Shown here piece by piece: positions 17,054-25,698 of a stretch of 64,000 nucleotides of DNA (positions are counted from its first letter, which is position 1; the number at the start of each line of letters is the position of its first letter). The DNA is taken from contig CAWGTT010000009.1 in the NCBI GenBank assembly GCA_963825645.1, positions 248,001 through 312,000 on the forward strand, read 5' to 3'. A program made the translations under genes and the position numbers. The DNA comes from JADJPO01 sp963825645. GTDB taxonomy: Bacteria > Actinomycetota > Actinomycetes > Actinomycetales > Kineosporiaceae. The notes below the pieces were generated by a model. The model did no database searches and was not told the origin of the DNA. It saw only the letters and a program-made list of their open reading frames with translations.

Positions 17054-18250
17054 ATGGCCTCCACCACAGCGCGCGACCTGCCCTCACTGGTCGAGCCGGC
17101 GGCCGAGCTCACGTCCGAGGAGCTCGTCCGCTACAGCAGGCACGTGATTCTGCCCCAGGTCGGCCTGGTCGGTCAGCGCCGGCTCAAGGCGGCCCGGGTG
17201 GCCGTGGTCGGTGCCGGCGGGCTCGGCAGCCCGGCGCTGCTCTACCTCGCCGCCGCCGGCGTCGGCACCCTGGGCGTCATCGATGACGACGTCGTGGACG
17301 CCTCCAACCTGCAGCGACAGGTGATCCACGGCCAGGGCGACCTGGGTCGTCCCAAGGTGGACAGCGCCGCCGACGCGATCGCCGGCGTCAACCCGCACGT
17401 GCAGGTGCATCGCCACCCCGTCCGGCTGGACTCGATGAACGCCTTCGACGTGCTCGGTGGGTATGACCTGGTGCTCGACGGCGCCGACAACTTCCCGACC
17501 CGGTACCTGGTCGGCGACGCCTGCGAGCTGCTCGGGCTGCCGGAGGTATGGGGGTCGATCTACCGCTTCGACGGCCAGGTCGCGGTGTTCTGGTCCGGAC
17601 ATGGTCCGGTGTACCGGGACCTGTTCCCCGAACCGCCGCCGCCCGGCGCGGCGCCCTCGTGTGCCGAGGGTGGCGTCCTGGGCGTGCTGTGTGCCGCGAT
17701 CGGGGCGGTGATGGCCACCGAGGCGGTGAAGCTGATCTGCGGGATCGGTGAGCCGTTGCTGGGCCGGCTGATGGTCTTCGACGCGCTGGAGATGAGCTGG
17801 CGCACGCTGCGGGTGCGTCCGGACCCGGACCGAACGCCGGTCACCGAACTGATCGACTACGAGCAGTGGTGCGCCGCGCCGACCGGGGACGACATGGCGG
17901 CGCAGTCGGTCCGGGAGGTCGACGCGCGGGCTCTGGCCTCGATGCTCGCCGAGCGGGAGGCGGGGCGTCGGCTCTTCACCCTGCTCGACGTGCGGGAGCC
18001 GTACGAGCGGGACATCGTCACCATCCCGGGCTCGGTGCTGCTGCCACTGGCCGACCTGCTGGACGCCGTGGGCGCTGACGCCTCGGCGGGGCTGCCCGAC
18101 GGACCCCTGGTGCTCTACTGCAAGTCCGGCGCCCGCTCGGCCCGGGCCCTGGCCGCGCTGGCCTACGCGGGCCGGGACGACGCCTCGCACCTCGCCGGTG
18201 GGGTGCTGGCCTGGGTCGCCGAGGTCGATCCGCACCTGCCGACCTACTAG
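17054..18250 (+). CDS. moeZ: Adenylyltransferase/sulfurtransferase MoeZ
   Basis: This 398-residue fusion of an E1-like ThiF/MoeB domain and a rhodanese domain activates the C-terminal glycine of small sulfur-carrier proteins (MoaD, CysO, ThiS-type) by adenylation and then passes sulfur. The ATP site is VAVVGAGGLGSPALLYLAAAGVG; NLQRQ and the later DGADNFPTRY are typical E1 motifs. The rhodanese active-site cysteine is in YCKSGARS near residue 350. It supports molybdopterin and alternative cysteine synthesis. GGGAGA precedes ATG 17054. It follows DUF3152 by 20 bp, suggesting one transcript. Confidence 0.93.
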   Translation: MASTTARDLPSLVEPAAELTSEELVRYSRHVILPQVGLVGQRRLKAARVAVVGAGGLGSPALLYLAAAGVGTLGVIDDDVVDASNLQRQVIHGQGDLGRPKVDSAADAIAGVNPHVQVHRHPVRLDSMNAFDVLGGYDLVLDGADNFPTRYLVGDACELLGLPEVWGSIYRFDGQVAVFWSGHGPVYRDLFPEPPPPGAAPSCAEGGVLGVLCAAIGAVMATEAVKLICGIGEPLLGRLMVFDALEMSWRTLRVRPDPDRTPVTELIDYEQWCAAPTGDDMAAQSVREVDARALASMLAEREAGRRLFTLLDVREPYERDIVTIPGSVLLPLADLLDAVGADASAGLPDGPLVLYCKSGARSARALAALAYAGRDDASHLAGGVLAWVAEVDPHLPTY

Positions 18251-18335
18251 ATCAACTTCCGAATTCACCACAACCCGCCTTCCTGGCACGGCGAGGCCGT
18301 CCGGGACGAGGTTGTGGTGAATTCCGAAGTAGATC
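18250..18335. repeat. 25 bp near-perfect inverted repeat (long hairpin)
   Basis: The left arm 18250-18274 and right arm 18311-18335 pair over 25 positions with two mismatches, separated by a 36 nt GC-rich loop. The arms (GATCAACTTCCGAATTCACC and so on) are much richer in A+T than the surroundings. The hairpin begins at the last base of the moeZ stop codon, so it can act as a terminator. Its length and composition also fit a small mobile or repeat element. The right arm is followed at 18349-18357 by TGTGGATAA, a perfect DnaA-box complement. Confidence 0.85.
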
Positions 18336-18394
18336 ATGGCGGTCCGCCTGTGGATAACCGCCAAGCGGGGGCGTGGTTGCACCATGCTGGCGCG

Positions 18395-19246
18395 ATGGGG
18401 CGCAACGCGGCGGAGGTCGTGCGCCGCTTCGGCGGCCGTGCCGACCGCGCCAGCCTGCTTCGGCACGTCACGGCTCACGACATCGCCGTGGCCGTGACAG
18501 CGGGAGATCTGGTACGTGTGGCCAGAGGACTGTACGTCCTGCCTCAGCTGCCCGACGAGCACGTGGCGGCAGCCACCTGCCGCGGGGTGGTGTCTCACGC
18601 CACCGCTGCCCAGGTCCACGGACTGGACCTGGTGTCCCCGCCCCATGCGGTCCACGTCACCGTCCCGCGTGGTGCGCGTCCGTCGGTGCCCAAGCAGGTG
18701 ACGCTGCACCGTTGCCGGCTCGAGCCCGCCGATGTCGACGGCCATGTGACATCAGTGGTCCGAACGGTGATGGACTGCTGCCGCAGCATGCCCTTCCGGG
18801 AGGCGCTGGCCGTTGCCGATGCGGCCTCCCGCGTGATCGACCTGGACGAGCTGCGCCGCGCCGCCGCCCGGCCGGGACCTGGCCGGGCGCGGCGCGTTTC
18901 GGTGACGGCCGCAGCGGATCCTCGGGCCGCCAACCCCTTCGAGTCGGCGCTGCGCGGCAGCCTGATCGGTGCCGGGATCCACCTCACGCCGCAGGTCACC
19001 ATCGGCACCCGGGGCGGTGAGTACCGCGTGGACCTGGCGGACGTGCAACGGCGCGCCGTGGTCGAGGCCGACAGCCATACCTGGCATGGCAACCGCAGCG
19101 CGCTGAGCCGCGACTGTCGACGATACGACGAGCTGGTACGTGCTGGGTGGCGCGTGCTGCGGTTCTCCTGGGAACACGTGATGTTCGACGCCGACTGGGT
19201 GGTGGACGTGGTCGGCGATGTGCTCGCCACTCGACGGACCGCGTAG
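18395..19246 (+). CDS. AbiEi-like winged-helix plus DUF559 nuclease-fold protein
   Basis: This 283-residue protein begins with a winged-helix region (LLRHVTAHDIAVAVTAGDLVRVARGLYVLP, about 18-48), the start of the AbiEi antitoxin-type domain. It ends with a DUF559 Vsr/PD-(D/E)xK-like domain: YRVDLADVQRRAVVEADSHT, with D, E and the terminal VLRFSWEHVM. The architecture occurs in stand-alone 'type IV toxin-antitoxin AbiEi family' entries of actinobacteria, often without an AbiEii toxin, and none is next to this one. ATG 18395 is chosen because the earlier GTG 18314 lies inside the inverted repeat. It is convergent with the beta-propeller gene. Confidence 0.8.
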   Translation: MGRNAAEVVRRFGGRADRASLLRHVTAHDIAVAVTAGDLVRVARGLYVLPQLPDEHVAAATCRGVVSHATAAQVHGLDLVSPPHAVHVTVPRGARPSVPKQVTLHRCRLEPADVDGHVTSVVRTVMDCCRSMPFREALAVADAASRVIDLDELRRAAARPGPGRARRVSVTAAADPRAANPFESALRGSLIGAGIHLTPQVTIGTRGGEYRVDLADVQRRAVVEADSHTWHGNRSALSRDCRRYDELVRAGWRVLRFSWEHVMFDADWVVDVVGDVLATRRTA

Positions 19247-19267
19247 CCCGCACTACCGCGAAGTCGG

Positions 19268-21334
19268 TCAGCTCAGCATGGCGCGGCTGACCTGCTCGAG
19301 GGTGGAGGCGTCGTAGACCACCACCCCGTCCGTCCCGACCGACCAGATGTGACCGCCGTCGACGAAGCTGCGCTGCGGGGCCACCTGGCCGCGGCGCAGC
19401 AGCGTCGGCTCGCCGAGCCGCCGGCCGTCCAGCCGCGTGGCGACCAGACCGGCAGAGGCGTTCTTGCTGTACGGCACCAGCACCAGACCATCGGCCAGCG
19501 TGAACGCATGGTGGTCGAACTCGGCCTCGGAGAACGCGTTCGGCAGGTACAGCTGTGCGATCCGTTGCGGTGCAGAGGGCTCCGACACGTCGAACAGCGA
19601 CAGCTGAAGGCCCTTCACCCGCCCGTCCAGGTCGGCGTCCTGGCCGAGCCCGAGGACCTGGCCCTCCCCGGCCGGCTGCAGGTAGGCCGAGTAGCCGGGG
19701 ATCTTCAGCTCTCCGGCGGTACGTGGTGCGGCTGGGTCGGACAGGTCGATGACGTAGAGCGGGTCGGTGCGCCGGAAGGTCACCACGTAGGCGAGGTCGC
19801 CGAGGAACCGGACGGCGTAGATCCGCTCCCCGGTCCCCAGCCCGTCGACGGCGCCGACGCTGACCAGCCGGGCGCCGTCCCGGCGCAGCACGGTGACCCG
19901 GCTCTGGCTCGGCGCGACGACGGGCCTGGTGGGCGGTGTGGGCTCGGTCACCGGACCGTCCTGCGACGCGCCGACCGACTCCTCGAAGGCCGGCGGCATG
20001 GGCCACGGCACCGGCAGTGACTCCTCAGTCGTCGCCACCCGCAGGTATCCCTCGTAGGCGTCGATCGAGAACTGGTTCAGCACCTGGCCGGGCACCGTGC
20101 CGCTGGCGACATACCGGACGCCGACGCGCCCTGCCCGCGCGAACATGTGCAGCGCCGTCGAGCGTGCCTGGGACATGGCGACCACGGTCTGCTCGGCATC
20201 GGCGTACACGGTGGTGCCGGAGGCGACCACCGCGGTGGTTCTCCGGTCGGCCAGCCCGCCGGCGCGCAGGTCGGCGCTGAGCAGGGTCAGTGTCGTCACC
20301 CCGGCCGGGCTCGCCGGCACCGCGACCTCATTGCACTCGAGCAGCGGTTGGGTGGTGGTCGCGCCGTCCGGTGTGCTGACCCTGGCCGCAGGCAGCCAGT
20401 CCTCGATGGTGGAGTCGTCGACGATCCGCCGGTTGCGCTGCAGCAGCTTCTTCTCGTCCAGCCGGGCGTCCGGTGGGTTGGAGAAGACGAGGGACGGCCG
20501 GCTGGTCAGGGCGAGCTGCGCGACGCCGTCCACCATCCGGGCCCCGGCCACGGTCGCGTCGACCACGAGCGAGGTGACCAAGCGCGGCCGGGCGGGATCG
20601 GAGATGTCGACCTGGTCGAGCCGGGTCGCCAGCGGCTTCCATGGCATGATCATCGAACGGGTCGCGCTGTCGGTGGCGACATCGCCGCTGCGCCCGATCC
20701 CGGTCAGCGCCGACCCGATGACCAGGACCGTGTCACCCTCCACGAGAAGGCTGGTCGGCCAGCTGGTCAGCTCCACCGATCCGACCTGACGCGCTGTACC
20801 CGTCGCCGCGTCGGTGCGCACCACGTGCAGGAAGGTGTCCACGCCGGGCTTCAGCACGAGCAGCAGGTCACCGGACCGCTTGGCCAGGTCGGCCTCGTCC
20901 ACCCCGGCCACCTGGACGGTGGTCCCGGTCTCGGAGCGGGTGGCGTCCGGACGCGGCGCCGGGGTGGCTCGCGGTGCAGATCCCGCCTCGGGAACGCCCA
21001 TGTCAGCGCCCGAAGCCGCCGCCAGGAAGGGTTGGTCGCCGCCGCCCAGGCCCCAGGCGGTGACCTCGTCGCGACCCGCGCGGCGGTAGTGTGCCAGCAG
21101 CGATTCGCAGGTCTGGCCGGTGTGCAGCGCGACCGGTGACGCGTCGTCCAGGCGCACCGGTTCGGGGGACCGGACCGGGTCCGGGAGCGCACCGGAGGCC
21201 GCCGGCCCGGATGCCAGCGCGATGCCCGCGGCGAGTGCCCCGGCGGTCACGGCCCCGAACGCCACCGGCATCCATGCCGCTGCCGAGGTTGCGTGCTGCC
21301 CGTGCCGTCCGTGCGGTCTGCGCCGTCCGAACAT
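19268..21334 (-). CDS. Secreted beta-propeller domain protein
   Basis: This 688-residue protein has a hydrophobic segment at about 21-47 (signal or anchor) and an extracytoplasmic domain with the family signature GTTVQVAGVDEADLAKRSGD, characteristic of the 'Beta_propel' secreted proteins (C-terminal propeller domain). Blade-like repeats follow, with VYADAEQTVVAMSQ, FSIDAYEGYLRVATT, YAVRFLGDLAYVVTFRRTDPLYVIDL and FDHHAFTL. Its function is unknown, perhaps cell-surface binding. It starts at ATG 21334 after a cluster of His/Arg residues. A 115 bp gap with a perfect hairpin separates it from the upstream ferredoxin-CDGSH gene. Confidence 0.85.
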   Translation of the reverse strand: MFGRRRPHGRHGQHATSAAAWMPVAFGAVTAGALAAGIALASGPAASGALPDPVRSPEPVRLDDASPVALHTGQTCESLLAHYRRAGRDEVTAWGLGGGDQPFLAAASGADMGVPEAGSAPRATPAPRPDATRSETGTTVQVAGVDEADLAKRSGDLLLVLKPGVDTFLHVVRTDAATGTARQVGSVELTSWPTSLLVEGDTVLVIGSALTGIGRSGDVATDSATRSMIMPWKPLATRLDQVDISDPARPRLVTSLVVDATVAGARMVDGVAQLALTSRPSLVFSNPPDARLDEKKLLQRNRRIVDDSTIEDWLPAARVSTPDGATTTQPLLECNEVAVPASPAGVTTLTLLSADLRAGGLADRRTTAVVASGTTVYADAEQTVVAMSQARSTALHMFARAGRVGVRYVASGTVPGQVLNQFSIDAYEGYLRVATTEESLPVPWPMPPAFEESVGASQDGPVTEPTPPTRPVVAPSQSRVTVLRRDGARLVSVGAVDGLGTGERIYAVRFLGDLAYVVTFRRTDPLYVIDLSDPAAPRTAGELKIPGYSAYLQPAGEGQVLGLGQDADLDGRVKGLQLSLFDVSEPSAPQRIAQLYLPNAFSEAEFDHHAFTLADGLVLVPYSKNASAGLVATRLDGRRLGEPTLLRRGQVAPQRSFVDGGHIWSVGTDGVVVYDASTLEQVSRAMLS

Positions 21335-21401
21335 GCCTGCCTCCCAGGGTCGTGATCACCGCTGGGACGCCGGCTGGGCGCTTCCGGTTCCCTCGCCATG
21401 G

Positions 21402-21423
21402 CGCCGGATCCGACGATCCGGCG
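21402..21423 (-). terminator. Perfect 9 bp hairpin after the ferredoxin-CDGSH gene
   Basis: CGCCGGATC and GATCCGGCG flank a CGAC loop. It stands 27 nt beyond the stop of the minus-strand iron-sulfur gene and before the beta-propeller start, so it could separate the two transcription units. There is no U-tract. Confidence 0.4.
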
Positions 21424-21449
21424 ATGTCGCGAGGTGCGAAGGGGCTCTG

Positions 21450-21953
21450 TCAGCCGGCGTTCGGCCCCGGGTCGGTGAACCCGATCTCGTTGTGGGTGCC
21501 GTCGCAGAAGGGTTTCGACCCGCTCCCGCCGCAGCGGCACAGCGCGACCTTCTTGGCCGTCTTGACCAGCTCGCCGGCCTCGTTGCGGATCTCCACACGT
21601 CCGGACACCAGGTTCGGGCCGTTGGCCGTCACCGTGATCACGGTGGCCTGCGGGGCCTCCTGCTCGGCCGGCATGCTGCTCTGCTCGCTCACGGGTTCCT
21701 CCTGCTGATCGGGTCGGGTGTAGCTCAACGCGCCGCTCGGACACAGCTCCACCGCCTGGGCCACCGCCTCGGCGTCCGCGGCCTGCGCGTCCACCCAGGG
21801 GCGCTCGCGAGGCCGGAACACCTCAGGCAGCGCACCGACGCAGCGAGCGGAGTGGACGCAGAGCGAGGCGTTCCAGTGCACCACGATGCCCAGACCCTCG
21901 TAGTCCCTGCTGCGGCCTCGGTCGACGTCGGGGTCGGCGGTCTGCTCGCTCAT
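21450..21953 (-). CDS. Divergent ferredoxin fused to a CDGSH iron-sulfur domain
   Basis: This 167-residue protein joins two iron-sulfur modules. Residues 1-80 are a Fer4_19-type (divergent 4Fe-4S mono-cluster) domain with cysteines at 32, 38 and 71. After a Gln/Glu-rich linker, residues 105-160 form a CDGSH zinc-finger-like domain with C139, C141, C150 and H154 (CRCGGSGSKPFCDGTH), the pH-sensitive 2Fe-2S ligand set of mitoNEET-like proteins. It probably shuttles electrons or clusters in the cytoplasm. GAGG-type sequence near ATG 21953 supports the start. It is divergent from the ATL gene, with 49 bp between. Confidence 0.9.
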   Translation of the reverse strand: MSEQTADPDVDRGRSRDYEGLGIVVHWNASLCVHSARCVGALPEVFRPRERPWVDAQAADAEAVAQAVELCPSGALSYTRPDQQEEPVSEQSSMPAEQEAPQATVITVTANGPNLVSGRVEIRNEAGELVKTAKKVALCRCGGSGSKPFCDGTHNEIGFTDPGPNAG

Positions 21954-22002
21954 CGGCCCAGGCTATGCACCCGGCGTCCGGATCGCGCGTCAGACTGACC
22001 GG

Positions 22003-22341
22003 GTGAGTGGTCCGGACCTACCCGACCAAGTGCCGGACGCGGCGGGCGCGGTGCTCGACCTGGTCGAGCAGATCCCGCCCGGCAGGGTGATGACCTACGG
22101 GGACGTCGCCGAGTACCTGGCCGGGTTGACGTCCACCCCGCTCGGCCCTCGCCAGGTCGGCACAGTGCTGGCCCGCTGGGGCGGTGCGGTGCCCTGGTGG
22201 CGGGTCCTCAAGGCCGATGGATCGCCGCCGCCCGGACACGAGGCGGAGGCTCTGCGGCACTACCGGCGCGAGCGGACGCCGCTTCGTCCGGCGGGTGGGC
22301 GGGTCGACCTGCGGCTGGCGCGCTGGGACGGTATCTCCTGA
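22003..22341 (+). CDS. Alkyltransferase-like protein (ATL), DNA repair
   Basis: This 112-residue protein has the DNA-binding half of O6-alkylguanine transferase (RVMTYGDVAEYLAG, then GPRQVGTVLARW). The catalytic PCHR cysteine position reads P64-W65-W66-R67, so it cannot accept an alkyl group. That defines the ATL family, which binds O6-alkylguanine and flags lesions for nucleotide excision repair. The arginine finger is presumably the conserved R50 in GPRQVG. It starts at GTG 22003, 62 bp before adnA on the same strand, an apt neighbour for a damage sensor. The mycobacterial Rv3204 is the likely counterpart (from memory). Confidence 0.87.
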   Translation: MSGPDLPDQVPDAAGAVLDLVEQIPPGRVMTYGDVAEYLAGLTSTPLGPRQVGTVLARWGGAVPWWRVLKADGSPPPGHEAEALRHYRRERTPLRPAGGRVDLRLARWDGIS

Positions 22342-22398
22342 TCCGACGGCGGGCGCGTACTGAGCCGGGTTGTCGGTGCGATGTGGTGGGATCGAGAT

Positions 22399-25300
22399 GT
22401 GACGGCGGCAGTGGCGATGCGCGCGGCGGGAGACGAGCAGGCCGTGCTCCTGATGCCCGTTGCGCCGCAGGCGGATCCGAGGGCCGCCATCCTCGACGCC
22501 GACCAGCGTGCGGCCGTGGCGGTCCGCCAGGGCGCTGGGCCTGTGGTCGTGCTCGGCGGCCCAGGCACCGGAAAGACCACGGTGGCCGTCGAGACGGTGC
22601 TGGCCCGGGTGGACCGTGATGGACTCGACGCCTCCGGTGTGCTGGTGCTGGCCCCGACCCGGGTGGCCGCCACGGCGCTGCGGGAGCGGATCACCTCCCG
22701 GCTCGGCCGCACCCTGCGCGAGCCATTGGCCCGGACGCCGCACTCCTACGCCTTCGGGCTACTGCGCCGGGCCGTGGTCCTGGACGGCGACCGTGCGCCA
22801 CGGCTGATCTCGGGACCGGAACAGGACCGGGTGCTGGCCGACCTGCTTGCCGGGCACGAGGCCGGTGTCGGGTTCGTCCCCGACTGGCCGGCCGAGCTGG
22901 ACGGCCGGGTCCGCGCGCTGCGCGGCTTCCGCGACGAGCTGCGCGACCTGCTGATGCGGGCCGTGGAGCGCGGCCTGTCCCCGGCCGACCTGGCCCGGCT
23001 GGGCCGCGAGCACGCCAGAGCGGACTGGGTCGCGGCCAGCGACCTCTACGCCGAGTACCTCGATGTCACCTCGCTCGCCACCCCGGGTGCGTTCGACCCG
23101 GCCGGCATCGTCGAGGCCGCTGCCCGGCTGCTCGCCGACGATCCTGCACTGCTCGCCGAGGAACGCTCCCGCAGGGCCCTGGTCGTCGTCGACGACGCAC
23201 AGGAGCTCACGACGTCCGGCGCTCGGCTGATCGGCCTGCTCGCGGGCGGCGGGCACGACCTGGTCCTGATCGGCGACCCCGACCTGGCCACCCAGGGCTT
23301 CCGCGGAGCCCGGCCCCGGCTGCTGTCCGATGCCGTCCATCGGCTGCGCCGCGTTGACGGGACGCCGGCTCACCAGGTGGTTCTCGGTACCGTGCATCGG
23401 CACGGTCCGGTGCTGAGATCTGTGGCGCAGCGGGTGACCGCGCGGATCGCCAGCTCCGGGCTGGTGGCCCAGCGAGTCGCCCGATCGTCGAGCGACGCCG
23501 CGGTGGGGGGCCTGCAGGACACCCCGATCGACGCCGGCGAGGACGCGTGCGAGGTGCACCTGCTCGGCTCGGCCGCTCAGGAGGCGGCCTTCGTGGCCCA
23601 GCTGCTGCGCCGTCACCACATCGACTCCGCCATGGCGTGGAGCCGGATGGCGGTGGTGGTTCGGTCCGTGGCCGGCACTGGTCCGCTGCGCCGTGCACTG
23701 GCCGCCGCGGGGGTGCCGGTCTCGGTTCCCGGCACCGAGCTGCCGGTGCGGGACGAACCCGCCGTGGCGCCGCTGTGGGCGGCCCTGCGTTGCGTGCTCG
23801 ACCCCGGTGAGCTGACCGCCGACGTCGCGGTCGCGCTGCTCACCGGTCCGATCGGCGGCGCTGACACGATCGCCGTGCGCCGGCTGCGCCAACGGCTGCG
23901 GGCCCGGGAGCTGGCCGCCGGTGGTGGCAGGGCAAGCGATGACCTGCTCGTCGAGATGCTGCACGAGCGGGGACCGGTGCCGGACGCTCAGGACGCGGTC
24001 GCCGGGCCTGTCGAGCGCGTCCAGGCGGTGCTCGACGCCGGTGCCGCAGCTCTGGCCGAGCCCGGCGCGACGGCCGAGACAGCGCTCTGGGCGATCTGGC
24101 AGGCCAGCGGCCTCGGCCCGTTGTGGCGTCGGCTCGCGTTCTCCGGCGGTACGCCGGGGGAGCGCGCCGACCGCGACCTCGATGCCGTCGTGGCGCTGTT
24201 CGAAGCGGCTGCGGCGTTCGTCGACCGGCTGCCCCGGTCCGGCCCGGCTGCGTTCCTGGACTACCTGGACGGCCAGGACATCCCGGCGGACACCCTCGCC
24301 GAGCGGGCCCCGGCCGGGGACTCGGTCACCCTGGTGACCGCCACCGGCGCGGTGGGCCGGGAGTGGGACGTGGTCGTGGTACCCGGTGTGCAGGAAGGGG
24401 CCTGGCCCGACCTGCGGCTGCGCAGCTCTCTGCTCGGCGCCCAGCAGCTGGCCGACCTGCTCGATCGCGGCATCGACCCGGACGGCTCGTCGCGGGGTGC
24501 CGACGACGCCCTGCGCCGCGCGGTCCTGGACGACGAGCTGCGGCTGTTCCTGGTCGCCGTGACCCGGGCGCGCCGGCACCTGGTCGTCACGGCGGTGCGC
24601 TCGCAGGAGACGTTGCCGTCCCCGCTGGTCGACCTGGCCGACCCCCCGGGCAAGGACACCCGAGGAGGCGAGGACGGCGAGCTGCGCCCGCTCACCGTCG
24701 TGCCGCGCCCCATGACACTGCCCGCTCTGGTGTCCGAGCTGCGCGCCGTGCTCCTCGAGACGGCGCAGGAGGAGGACGGTCCGCCGGGAGCCGCGGTCGC
24801 CGAGCGGCTCCTTCGGCGGCGTGAGCGGGCCGCCAGGGCCCTGGCCCGGCTGGCACGGGCGGGGGTACCGGGCGCCGACCCCGACGACTGGTATGGGCTG
24901 GCACCGCTGTCCGGTGACGGACCGTTACGTGGCGCCGGTGAGACGGTGCGCGTCTCGCCGTCCAAGGTCGAGACGTTCGAGCAGTGCCCGCTGCGCTGGT
25001 TGCTCCAGGCATCCGGCGGGGGCCGGCCGGCCGGGGTGTCGACGAACCTGGGGTCGATGATCCACGAGCTGGCTGAAGCGGTTCCGGACGGCGAGCTGGG
25101 CCAGCTCCAGGACATGCTGGACCGTCGTTTCGATCGGCTCGGGCTGCGTGAGGGGTGGGTGAAGGACGGCGTCCGGGCCAGGGCGGCGACGATGCTGACC
25201 GCATTCGCCGAGTACGTGCGGCTCAGCCGCGCCGCGGGCCGCGAGCTGGTGGCCACCGAGCGTGAGCTGAGCGCGAGAGTCGGGCGGGCGGAGATCCATG

Positions 25301-25698
25301 GCAGCGTCGACCGGCTGGAGCGCGACGCTGACGGACGGCTCGTCGTCGTCGACCTGAAGACCGGCAAGGCCAAGCCGAGTGCCGCCGAGCTCGACCGGCA
25401 CGCCCAGCTCGGCACCTACCAGCTGGCCCTGGAGCATTCCGGCGTGGACGGCGAGGACGCCGTCTCCGGCGGTGCCGCCCTGGTACAGCTCGGCGACGGC
25501 AACCAGAAGGTCAGCGTCCAGCAGCAACCTCCGCTCGCCGCCGACGAGGATCCACGGTGGGCGGCCGAGCTGGTCGAGCGAGTGGCCGAGGCCATGGCCG
25601 GGGAGTCGTTCCCGGCCACGGTGAACTCGCGCTGCCGGGTCTGCGACGTGCGACGCAGCTGCCCCGCACAGCTCGAGGGTCGGCAGGTCGGGTCGTGA
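22399..25698 (+). CDS. adnA: AdnA: helicase-nuclease subunit for double-strand break resection
   Basis: This protein of about 1099 residues has UvrD-type motor motifs: GGPGTGKTT (Walker A), VVVDDAQEL (motif II), VLIGDPDLATQGF (III), the VREWDVVVVPG segment (V) and VAVTRARRHL (VI). A C-terminal RecB-like nuclease follows: GSVDRLERD, VVDLKTGKAK and LGTYQLAL. A Cys cluster for a 4Fe-4S cluster surrounds the nuclease (EQCPLRW plus the final CRVCDVRRSCP). AdnA and AdnB form the actinobacterial end-resecting motor-nuclease that replaces RecBCD/AddAB function. GTG 22399 is chosen because the same GGATCGAGATGTG precedes DUF3152; ATG 22381 is possible. The stop overlaps the AdnB start (GTGA). Confidence 0.92.
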   Translation: MTAAVAMRAAGDEQAVLLMPVAPQADPRAAILDADQRAAVAVRQGAGPVVVLGGPGTGKTTVAVETVLARVDRDGLDASGVLVLAPTRVAATALRERITSRLGRTLREPLARTPHSYAFGLLRRAVVLDGDRAPRLISGPEQDRVLADLLAGHEAGVGFVPDWPAELDGRVRALRGFRDELRDLLMRAVERGLSPADLARLGREHARADWVAASDLYAEYLDVTSLATPGAFDPAGIVEAAARLLADDPALLAEERSRRALVVVDDAQELTTSGARLIGLLAGGGHDLVLIGDPDLATQGFRGARPRLLSDAVHRLRRVDGTPAHQVVLGTVHRHGPVLRSVAQRVTARIASSGLVAQRVARSSSDAAVGGLQDTPIDAGEDACEVHLLGSAAQEAAFVAQLLRRHHIDSAMAWSRMAVVVRSVAGTGPLRRALAAAGVPVSVPGTELPVRDEPAVAPLWAALRCVLDPGELTADVAVALLTGPIGGADTIAVRRLRQRLRARELAAGGGRASDDLLVEMLHERGPVPDAQDAVAGPVERVQAVLDAGAAALAEPGATAETALWAIWQASGLGPLWRRLAFSGGTPGERADRDLDAVVALFEAAAAFVDRLPRSGPAAFLDYLDGQDIPADTLAERAPAGDSVTLVTATGAVGREWDVVVVPGVQEGAWPDLRLRSSLLGAQQLADLLDRGIDPDGSSRGADDALRRAVLDDELRLFLVAVTRARRHLVVTAVRSQETLPSPLVDLADPPGKDTRGGEDGELRPLTVVPRPMTLPALVSELRAVLLETAQEEDGPPGAAVAERLLRRRERAARALARLARAGVPGADPDDWYGLAPLSGDGPLRGAGETVRVSPSKVETFEQCPLRWLLQASGGGRPAGVSTNLGSMIHELAEAVPDGELGQLQDMLDRRFDRLGLREGWVKDGVRARAATMLTAFAEYVRLSRAAGRELVATERELSARVGRAEIHGSVDRLERDADGRLVVVDLKTGKAKPSAAELDRHAQLGTYQLALEHSGVDGEDAVSGGAALVQLGDGNQKVSVQQQPPLAADEDPRWAAELVERVAEAMAGESFPATVNSRCRVCDVRRSCPAQLEGRQVGS

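Noticed and set aside
18314..18394. Start of the AbiEi-like gene at GTG 18314
   Set aside because: It lies within the inverted repeat arm and adds residues unlike the family; kept only as an alternative.
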